A stretch of DNA of 64,000 nt from Hymenobacter mellowenesis (GTDB lineage: Bacteria; Bacteroidota; Bacteroidia; Cytophagales; Hymenobacteraceae): contig NZ_JAUQSX010000005.1 of NCBI RefSeq assembly GCF_030581005.1, positions 355,782-419,781 of the forward strand, read 5' to 3'. Shown one piece after another: positions 25,507-32,116 of this stretch (within the stretch, counting starts at the first letter, position 1; each line of letters starts with the position of its first letter). A program made the translations under genes and the position numbers. The notes beneath the pieces are model-generated. The model searched no databases and was not told the origin of the DNA. It was given only the letters and a program-made list of their open reading frames with translations.

Positions 25507-26574
25507 ATGGCCCTGCCCAAGTTCGCTGCAACCCGCTCGTTTCACACCGAGCTCAAAACCCGTATAAATCACTATTTCGAGGAATCGGGGCAGCGGATGA
25601 CAGGTGACACCAGCCTCATCTTCAAGGGCGTACTGCTCGTGAGTGTGATGGCCGCCCTTTACGTGCATCTGGTGTTTTTCACGCCAGCTTGGGGCTGGGC
25701 CCTGCTCGAATGCGCTCTGCTGGGCTGCGTTATCGCCGCCATCGGCTTCAACGTGATGCACGACGGCGCACATGGCAGTTTCTCACGTTTTGCCTGGGTC
25801 AACAAGCTGGCCGCCTACACGTTGGGCGTGCTTGGCGGCAGCCCCTACATGTGGAATTCCAAGCACAACCTCATCCACCACACCTACACCAACATCGAGG
25901 GCCACGACGACGATATCAACATCCAGCCCTGGATGCGCATGACGCCCGACCAGCCCAAGCACGCCTTGCACCGCTACCAGCACTTCTATTTCTGGGCCCT
26001 CTACTGCATGCTCTACACGTCCTGGATTTTCGCCATGGACTACCAGAAGTACTTCTCCCGCCAAATCGGTGCCATCGGCCTCAAGCCAATGAACACGGGC
26101 GAGCACGTGAGCTTCTGGGGCTTCAAGGCGCTGAATCTATTGCTTTACGTAGCTCTGCCTATTTACATGGTCGGCTTCTGGCCGTGGTTTGCCGGCTTCA
26201 TGCTGAGCACCGCCGTCGCTGGTCTCGTGCTCAGCATGGTGTTCCAACTCGCCCACACCGTGGAGGACGCGGCTTTCCCGGTGCCCCACGCCATCACCCA
26301 CAAGCTTGAAGACGAATGGGCCATTCACCAGGTGCGCACCACTGCTAATTTCGCTACTGACAATAAAGTGGTTAGCTGGCTGGTTGGTGGCTTGAACTTC
26401 CAGATTGAGCACCACCTGTTTCCCAAGATTTCGCACGTGCACTACCCCGCCATTAGCAAGATTGTGCAGCAGGTCTGCGCTGAGTTTGATATTACCTACA
26501 ACAACTACGCCCGTACCCGCACGGCTATGCTGTCGCACGTGATGTACCTGCGTCAGATGGGCCGCGCTGCTTAA
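25507..26574 (+). CDS. Membrane fatty-acid / acyl-CoA desaturase
   Basis: 355 residues from MALPKF at 25507, the first start downstream of the TACCTTTG promoter. Three histidine boxes bind the di-iron centre: HDGAH (85-89), HNLIHH (120-125) and QIEHH (299-303). The Q in the third box is typical of front-end desaturases, but no cytochrome b5 domain is present. Four or so membrane segments (LIFKGVLLVSVMAALYVHLV, LLLYVALPIYMVGFWPWF). Likely introduces a double bond into membrane acyl chains; exact position unknown. Followed by a terminator hairpin. Confidence 0.93.
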   Translation: MALPKFAATRSFHTELKTRINHYFEESGQRMTGDTSLIFKGVLLVSVMAALYVHLVFFTPAWGWALLECALLGCVIAAIGFNVMHDGAHGSFSRFAWVNKLAAYTLGVLGGSPYMWNSKHNLIHHTYTNIEGHDDDINIQPWMRMTPDQPKHALHRYQHFYFWALYCMLYTSWIFAMDYQKYFSRQIGAIGLKPMNTGEHVSFWGFKALNLLLYVALPIYMVGFWPWFAGFMLSTAVAGLVLSMVFQLAHTVEDAAFPVPHAITHKLEDEWAIHQVRTTANFATDNKVVSWLVGGLNFQIEHHLFPKISHVHYPAISKIVQQVCAEFDITYNNYARTRTAMLSHVMYLRQMGRAA

Positions 26575-26598
26575 GGCAGAAAGCATCAATATATTACA

Positions 26599-26653
26599 GC
26601 CAACGGGCAGGAAGCAGGTACGGATATCGTTCGCCTGATTTCTGCCCGTTGGC
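26599..26653 (+). terminator. Intrinsic terminator of the desaturase gene
   Basis: GCCAACGGGCAG (26599-26610) pairs perfectly with CTGCCCGTTGGC (26642-26653) around a 31-nt loop; a short T-rich stretch follows. Confidence 0.65.
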
Positions 26654-26668
26654 CGTTTATTTGGGCTT

Positions 26669-27871
26669 ATGAAAAGTCTCCTTCGTGCAATGCCTTTGGG
26701 CCTCAGTCTGCTGGCCGCCTGCCACTCCGATACCAAAACGACGCAAACGGCCACCACCAGTGATACCCCGCCCGTCGCGGCCGACGCAGCTTCCCCGGCC
26801 CTGACCGACTCGCCCGGCGCCTACTACCGCCAATACCGCGGCCTGCTGCCCGGCACCGCCGACACCATCACCCTGAACCTGACCGTGGCCCCGCGCCGCA
26901 GCGACGACACCGAGCTGGCCGGCGCTTTCGGCAGCTACCACGGAGCCGATGGCCATCCCTACGAGCTGGCCAGCAAGCCCACCCCGGCCCCCGACAGTGT
27001 CCTGCTCTTCGACGTGAGCCCGGAAAAGGCCGACAACCAGCGCGAGGGCGCCAACTGGCGCCTGCGCCGCCAAGGCACCGAGCTAACGGGTACCTACAAC
27101 GGTCAGCCCCTGCAGTTGCGCGAGGTGCAACCAGACGGCAGCCTGCCGTTGGTGGTGCGCTACTACGCCGATTCCATCGTGGCCTTTCCCGGCGTGGCCA
27201 AGTCGCCGGCCGCGCACCTGAGCTTGCAGGTGCTGCTGCCAAAAGCAGGGTCCACACCTCTGGCCGAAAACATCATGCGCGACCTGCGCGGCGATACTTT
27301 GCCCAATCTGGCTGTGTCGCAGTTTCCGCAATTTTGGGCGAAGCAGCGCGCCGATTACCAGAAGTCGTACCGGGCCGACGCCGAAGAAGGCCGCAAAAGC
27401 CTGCGCGGTGCCTCCGACGACCTGCCCTTCGGCTACGGCCTGAATTACGAAGACCAGCAATCAACCTACGTGCTCTGGAACCAAGGTTCGCTGCTCAGCC
27501 TGGGCTTCTATGGCTACAGCTTCACCGGCGGCGCCCACGGCAACTACGGCACCCTGGCCGCCACCTACGACACGCGCACCGGCCAGCGCCTGCGCTTCGC
27601 CGACATCTTCCGACCCAATTTCGAAGCCCAACTCAGCAAGCTTCTCGACGCAGCCGTGCGCCGCACCCTGCGCATCCCCACCACCCAGCCGCTAGAGGAA
27701 ACCCTCTTCGTGAAAACCATGCCCGTCACCCACAACGTGTACCTCACCGGCGGCGGCGCGGTCTTCATCTACACGCCTTATGAAATTGCCTCCTACGCGC
27801 AGGGCGAAATCCCCGTCTTCGTGCCCATGGCCGAGTTGCAGCCATTGTTAAAGCTGCAGCCCGCTTCGTAG
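26669..27871 (+). CDS. DUF3298-domain lipoprotein
   Basis: 400 residues. The N-terminus (KSLLRAMPLGLSLLAAC) is a textbook lipoprotein signal (LAAC, Cys18). After a Thr/Ala-rich linker, a beta domain (about 50-150) is followed by a DUF4163-like part (about 160-270) and a C-terminal DUF3298 domain (GGAHGNYGTLAATYDTRTG, LRFADIFRPN, FVPMAELQPLL). This arrangement is found in RsiV-like lysozyme-sensing and related envelope proteins. A binding role outside the inner membrane is possible; no sigma factor gene is nearby. Confidence 0.85.
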   Translation: MKSLLRAMPLGLSLLAACHSDTKTTQTATTSDTPPVAADAASPALTDSPGAYYRQYRGLLPGTADTITLNLTVAPRRSDDTELAGAFGSYHGADGHPYELASKPTPAPDSVLLFDVSPEKADNQREGANWRLRRQGTELTGTYNGQPLQLREVQPDGSLPLVVRYYADSIVAFPGVAKSPAAHLSLQVLLPKAGSTPLAENIMRDLRGDTLPNLAVSQFPQFWAKQRADYQKSYRADAEEGRKSLRGASDDLPFGYGLNYEDQQSTYVLWNQGSLLSLGFYGYSFTGGAHGNYGTLAATYDTRTGQRLRFADIFRPNFEAQLSKLLDAAVRRTLRIPTTQPLEETLFVKTMPVTHNVYLTGGGAVFIYTPYEIASYAQGEIPVFVPMAELQPLLKLQPAS

Positions 27872-27891
27872 CCTTACAGGCCGAAATAGCA

Positions 27892-27930
27892 GCGCCCCGC
27901 CACAAAGACCATGTCTTCGCGACGGGGCGC
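27892..27930. terminator. Possible hairpin between convergent genes
   Basis: GCGCCCCG (27892-27899) pairs with CGGGGCGC (27923-27930), with a second inner stem AAGAC/GTCTT (27905-27917). There is no clear T-run, so a terminator function is only likely from its place between convergent genes. Confidence 0.5.
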
Positions 27931-27951
27931 CGTCATTAAACCGCTGGGCGA

Positions 27952-28788
27952 CTATCGACCCACAAAGGCCAGCAGGTCAGCCGTCAACTTGTCCTTCTCG
28001 GTGAAGAACAAGCCGTGCGGCGCGCCTTCGTACACCTTCAGCTCGGCGCCGGAAATCATTTTGGCCGTGCGCTCCCCGCTCACCGGGAAAGGCACCGTCT
28101 GGTCCTTGTCGCCGTGAATGACCAGCGTCGGCACCGTCACTTTCTTCAGGTCGTCGCGGAAGTCGGTCCCTGAGAATGACGTCACGCAGTCGTCGGTCGC
28201 GTTGGGCGCGGCCAGCGTGGTCACGGTCTGGTTCCAGTTCAGCACCGCCTGGCTCACCGGGTGGCTGATAAGACTCTGGCCGTAGAAATCCTTGGCGAAG
28301 CCTTCGAGGAAGGCAAACCGGTCTTTGGCAATGCCCTCGTGCATCTGGTCGAACACCTTTTGGGGCACGCCGTTGGGGTTGTCGCCGGTTTGCAGCATGT
28401 AAGGTGTCACGGCACTCACGAAGGCCACGCGGGCTACTCGTGCCTGCCCGTAGTTGCCGATGTAGCGGGCAATTTCGCCGCCGCCCATCGAGAAACCTAC
28501 CAGCGTCACGCCGGTAAGGTCAAGCTCCGTCAGCAGCGCGTTCAGGTCCGAGGCCAGCGTGTCGTAATCATAGCTGCCCCACGGGCGCGACGAGCGGCCG
28601 AAACCGCGCCGGTCGTAGGCAATTACGCGCTTGCCGGCCTTGGCCAGCGCCACCGCTTGGTGCTCCCACATGGTATGGTCGAGCGGCCAGCCGTGAATGA
28701 GCACCACCGGGGCGCCCTGCCCCCAGTCCTCGTAGAAAATATTGATGGGGTTGCCCGCCGTGTCGTTGCCTGCTTTGATATAAGCCAT
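27952..28788 (-). CDS. Alpha/beta hydrolase of the haloperoxidase-like / esterase group
   Basis: 278 residues. Oxyanion stretch VLIHGWPLDHTMWE, DRRGFGRSSRP, nucleophile Ser100 in GFSMGGGE, an acid in IHGDKDQTVP and the catalytic His in GAPHGLFF. These features define the non-heme chloroperoxidase/arylesterase group (cofactor-free). The physiological reaction is likely ester or lactone hydrolysis; halogenation seen in this family is a side activity. Cytoplasmic, single gene. Confidence 0.92.
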   Translation of the reverse strand: MAYIKAGNDTAGNPINIFYEDWGQGAPVVLIHGWPLDHTMWEHQAVALAKAGKRVIAYDRRGFGRSSRPWGSYDYDTLASDLNALLTELDLTGVTLVGFSMGGGEIARYIGNYGQARVARVAFVSAVTPYMLQTGDNPNGVPQKVFDQMHEGIAKDRFAFLEGFAKDFYGQSLISHPVSQAVLNWNQTVTTLAAPNATDDCVTSFSGTDFRDDLKKVTVPTLVIHGDKDQTVPFPVSGERTAKMISGAELKVYEGAPHGLFFTEKDKLTADLLAFVGR

Positions 28789-28941
28789 GCGTGAAAGAGA
28801 GTTTTGAGGTGAATGGTTACCGTTCTCCTTACGGGCGTGGCGTTGTACGGGGTTTGGTAAGGGGGTGTTAAGATTGTGGCCTACGGCAATTACAATGATG
28901 AATTTGCCGGAATATTGGCGGCGCAGCTTAACTTACATTTT

Positions 28942-29502
28942 ATGAAAATACCACTTGTCATATGGCTGCTTCTATGCAGCATCGCGCCAGCCTTCTGCCA
29001 AGCAAGCTGGACTTTTCGACTTGGGTTCGTGCTGACCGATAAGCAAGGCCAGTCACTGAGTGTAGAAGACATTAGTTCAGGGAAATATCAGGTATTCATC
29101 GGTGGTGGTGGAACTACCTCTGACCGTGAGGGACTGTTCTATGCTGAAGGCCTCAGCCTATTCTATGCAATAGGTAGCTCTACTTGGCCAGGAGTAAGCA
29201 TTGGTTTGGTCAATGGCCAAGACTCAACAATAGTGGAAACGCCAATTGGCAGCGAGAGACTGGTGCTGATGAATTGGCCCACTGAACCTGGAATTTATTC
29301 ATTGAATGAACAGGATTTAGCCGATGTAAATAAATCGAAATCCATTTTGCTTTATCCAACAAAGTTTCATCAAGGTAATCGAGCATTATTTTCATTAACC
29401 GTACTGAACTGGAATACATTTCGCAGCACCCACGATGTTGACCGTTTGACTTGGAAAAAAGCCTTTATGCATAGCAACAAAGCACTAAAGCCACATCGGT
29501 AG
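28942..29502 (+). CDS. Hypothetical secreted protein, AT-rich
   Basis: 186 residues from the ATG at 28942, which opens a signal peptide (KIPLVIWLLLCSIAPAFCQ); a longer frame from 28876 would bury it. No family recognised; the body is beta-type (RLGFVLTDKQGQSLSVEDIS, GGGGTTSDREGLFYAEG). The DNA is visibly AT-richer and uses more A/T third codon positions than any neighbour, suggesting recent acquisition. It stands alone between the hydrolase and rpsA. No clear promoter motif found. Confidence 0.72.
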   Translation: MKIPLVIWLLLCSIAPAFCQASWTFRLGFVLTDKQGQSLSVEDISSGKYQVFIGGGGTTSDREGLFYAEGLSLFYAIGSSTWPGVSIGLVNGQDSTIVETPIGSERLVLMNWPTEPGIYSLNEQDLADVNKSKSILLYPTKFHQGNRALFSLTVLNWNTFRSTHDVDRLTWKKAFMHSNKALKPHR

Positions 29503-29519
29503 GAACACCAGTTTACATC

Positions 29520-29550
29520 TTGCTAAACCGCCTGAAAACCCGTACCTTTG
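29520..29550 (+). promoter_or_regulatory. Promoter of rpsA
   Basis: TTG (29520-29522), 20 nt, then an exact TACCTTTG (29543-29550). This is among the best promoters in the window and fits a strongly expressed ribosomal protein gene. Confidence 0.75.
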
Positions 29551-29664
29551 CGGCCCCGCCAAGGTGGCGGGCCTTGCGCCCTAACGGCAAGAGGTTCAAA
29601 AGCAACGGCGTAGCAGCCCGGGCTTCGGCCGCTGCGCTTTTACACAGAAGCCCGCGATACAAGT
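29551..29664 (+). promoter_or_regulatory. Structured 5' leader of rpsA
   Basis: The about 110-nt leader can form three consecutive hairpins: 29552-29573 (GGCC..GCC/GGC..GGCC), 29573-29591 (CTTGC/GCAAG) and 29613-29635 (GCAGC/GCTGC around CCGGGCTTCGG). No Shine-Dalgarno sequence precedes the ATG. S1 represses its own mRNA in E. coli through a structured leader; a comparable control here is inference. Confidence 0.5.
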
Positions 29665-31767
29665 ATGGCAACTGAATTAGTTGACGATTTTGATTGGGAC
29701 AACGTTGGAGCGACCGGCTTCGGCGGCAACTATTCTTCGGACCAGCGCGCTGAGATGGAGAAAATGTACGGCGACACCCTGACGACCGTACAGGAAGAAG
29801 AAGTGGTGAAAGGCACCGTGGTAGGCATCACCGACCGCGACGTAATCCTGAACATCGGCTTCAAATCCGATGGTCTGGTGTCCATCACCGAATTCCGCGA
29901 CCTGCCCGACCTGAAAATTGGTGACGAGGTGGAGGTGTTCATCGAAGACCAGGAAGACATCAACGGCCAGCTCATCCTGAGCCGCAAGAAAGCCAAAATC
30001 AAGCAGGCCTGGAAGGCTATTTACGATGCCCTCGAGCTGGATACCATCCTCGAAGGTGTAGTGAAGCGTCGTACCAAAGGCGGCCTCATCATGGAGCTCG
30101 ACGGCGTGGAAGCCTTCCTGCCCGGCTCGCAAATCGACGTGAAGCCCATCCGCGACTTCGACATTTATGTTGGCCGTCGTATGGAAGTGAAAGTGGTGAA
30201 AATCAACTCCGCTTTCGACAACGTGGTGGTTTCGCACAAAGTACTCATCGAGAAAGACCTCGAGAAGCAGCGTGAGGCCATCCTGAACAACCTGGAGAAA
30301 GGTCAGATTCTGGAAGGCAACATCAAGAACATGACCAACTTCGGCGTGTTCATCGACCTCGGCGGTGTCGACGGTCTGTTGCACATCACGGACATCTCGT
30401 GGGGCCGCATCGCTCACCCGAGCGAAGTGCTGACTCTGGACCAGAAGCTGAACATCGTGGTATTGGACTTCGACGAAGCCAAGAAGCGTATTTCGCTGGG
30501 CTTGAAGCAGCTGACTCCCCACCCGTGGGATTCGCTGCCGGCCGACCTGCAGCCGGGCTCCAAAGTATCGGGCCGCATCGTGAACGTGGCCGACTACGGC
30601 GCGTTCATGGAAGTGGTACCCGGTGTGGAAGGCCTCATCCACGTGTCGGAAATGAGCTGGAGCCAGCACCTGCGCAACCCGCAGGACTTCATCAAGCAGG
30701 GCGACACGGTAGAAGCGCAGATTCTGACGCTCGACCGCGAAGACCGCAAGATGAGCCTCGGCATCAAGCAATTGACCGAAGACCCGTGGACCCGTGGCGA
30801 CTTCGCCTCGACCTACGCCGTGGGCACCAAGCACAGCGGCACCGTGCGTAACCTGACCAACTTCGGCCTGTTCGTAGAACTGGAAGAGGGTGTGGACGGC
30901 CTCGTGCACGTGTCGGACCTGAGCTGGACCAAGAAAATCAAACACCCCTCCGAAATGGTGAAGGTGGGCGATAAGCTCGACGTAGTAGTGCTGGAACTGG
31001 ACCTCGGCGCCCGTCGCCTGGCCCTGGGCCACAAGCAGCTGGAAGAAAACCCCTGGGATACCTTCCAGACGGTGTTCACCCCCGGCTCGGTACATAAGGC
31101 AACCATCACCGAGAAGTCGGAGCGTGGCGCGGTACTCGAATTGCCTTACGGCATCGAGGGCTTCGCTTACCCCAAATCGCTGGTGAAAGAGGACGGCACG
31201 ACCGCCGAGAACGGTGAGTCGCTCGACTTCCGCGTAACGGAGTTCTCGAAGGACGACCGCCGCATTGTGCTCTCGCACACGGCTGTGTTCAACAAGGAAG
31301 CCGCCGCTGAGGACGACAGCCGCAACGCCAAGTTCAAGAAGAAAACCAACACCAAGGCTGGCGACACCCAGGGTGAAGGCAAAATCAGCGACCTGAAGAA
31401 GAACGACGAGAAGTCGACCCTCGGCGACCTCGACGCGCTGAGCGCTCTGCGCGACCAGATGATGGGCAATGAGCGCAAGGCTGGCGAGCAGAAACTCGCC
31501 GCCGCTGCCAAGGCTCCCAAGGCCGAAGCCGCTCCGAAAGCTGAAGAAGCTCCCGCTGCTGAGGCTCCGGCCGAAGGCGGTATCTTGGCCAGCATCAGCG
31601 GTGCCATCGACACCGTGAAGCACGCTGCTTCGGACGCTGTAGACGCCGTGACGAACTCGGACGCTTTCCACAAAGCTTCGGAAGTAGCCGGCGACCTCGT
31701 TGACAAAGCCAAAGGCCTGGTGGCCGGCGACGATGCCGACAAAAAAGACGACGAAGCCAAAGCCTAA
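29665..31767 (+). CDS. rpsA: 30S ribosomal protein S1
   Basis: 700 residues. Six S1 domains at about 46-107, 126-192, 212-281, 297-368, 386-456 and 473-540; domains 3-5 carry the strongest FGxFxxL..VxGLxHxSxxSW pattern. After residue 545 comes an unusual 150-residue Ala/Lys/Glu/Asp-rich tail (EAAPKAEEAPAAEAPAEGG) with a helical end. S1 unfolds and binds mRNA on the 30S subunit. It matters here because Bacteroidota start sites rarely use Shine-Dalgarno pairing. Codon use is the optimised type of a highly expressed gene. A strong terminator follows. Confidence 0.97.
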   Translation: MATELVDDFDWDNVGATGFGGNYSSDQRAEMEKMYGDTLTTVQEEEVVKGTVVGITDRDVILNIGFKSDGLVSITEFRDLPDLKIGDEVEVFIEDQEDINGQLILSRKKAKIKQAWKAIYDALELDTILEGVVKRRTKGGLIMELDGVEAFLPGSQIDVKPIRDFDIYVGRRMEVKVVKINSAFDNVVVSHKVLIEKDLEKQREAILNNLEKGQILEGNIKNMTNFGVFIDLGGVDGLLHITDISWGRIAHPSEVLTLDQKLNIVVLDFDEAKKRISLGLKQLTPHPWDSLPADLQPGSKVSGRIVNVADYGAFMEVVPGVEGLIHVSEMSWSQHLRNPQDFIKQGDTVEAQILTLDREDRKMSLGIKQLTEDPWTRGDFASTYAVGTKHSGTVRNLTNFGLFVELEEGVDGLVHVSDLSWTKKIKHPSEMVKVGDKLDVVVLELDLGARRLALGHKQLEENPWDTFQTVFTPGSVHKATITEKSERGAVLELPYGIEGFAYPKSLVKEDGTTAENGESLDFRVTEFSKDDRRIVLSHTAVFNKEAAAEDDSRNAKFKKKTNTKAGDTQGEGKISDLKKNDEKSTLGDLDALSALRDQMMGNERKAGEQKLAAAAKAPKAEAAPKAEEAPAAEAPAEGGILASISGAIDTVKHAASDAVDAVTNSDAFHKASEVAGDLVDKAKGLVAGDDADKKDDEAKA

Positions 31768-31791
31768 CCGCTTATCTTAGTTGCAGAAAGG

Positions 31792-31820
31792 AGCCCCGGC
31801 GTTTGCGCCGGGGCTTTTTT
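31792..31820 (+). terminator. Intrinsic terminator of rpsA
   Basis: AGCCCCGGCG (31792-31801), loop TTTG, CGCCGGGGCT (31806-31815), then a run of T. Confidence 0.95.
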
Positions 31821-31831
31821 GTGCCGAAACC

Positions 31832-31862
31832 TTGCCTACGCCAAACTGCCTGCCTACCTTTG
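31832..31862 (+). promoter_or_regulatory. Promoter of tRNA-Cys
   Basis: TTG (31832-31834), 20 nt, then an exact TACCTTTG (31855-31862); the tRNA begins 20 bases further on. Confidence 0.75.
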
Positions 31863-31882
31863 CGCTCCCAAAAGACCACAAC

Positions 31883-31953
31883 GGTGACGTGACCGAGTGG
31901 CTAGGTAGAGGTCTGCAAAACCTCCTACAGCGGTTCGAATCCGCTCGTCACCT
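31883..31953 (+). tRNA. tRNA-Cys (anticodon GCA)
   Basis: 71-nt cloverleaf. Acceptor GGTGACG (31883-31889) pairs with CGTCACC (31946-31952); discriminator T at 31953 as expected for tRNA-Cys. The anticodon arm GAGGT-CTGCAAA-ACCTC shows the GCA anticodon; the T-arm is AGCGG-TTCGAAT-CCGCT. CCA is not encoded. Own promoter upstream and terminator downstream. Confidence 0.97.
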
Positions 31954-31976
31954 CTTCTTAATTGCTTGTTGCTGAG

Positions 31977-32011
31977 AGCCCCGACTGTTATGTTACAGTC
32001 GGGGCTTTTTT
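31977..32011 (+). terminator. Intrinsic terminator of tRNA-Cys
   Basis: AGCCCCGACTGT (31977-31988), loop TATGTT, ACAGTCGGGGCT (31995-32006), then T-run. Confidence 0.95.
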
Positions 32012-32116
32012 GTGCCCCAAAGCCGGTAACGGTTTTAGCGCTTTATTCTCGAAACAATTCGGCTGCATTGGCCGGAAATGCCGTACTTGCTTGCTAAGCG
32101 CCTTTTTTCACGGTTT

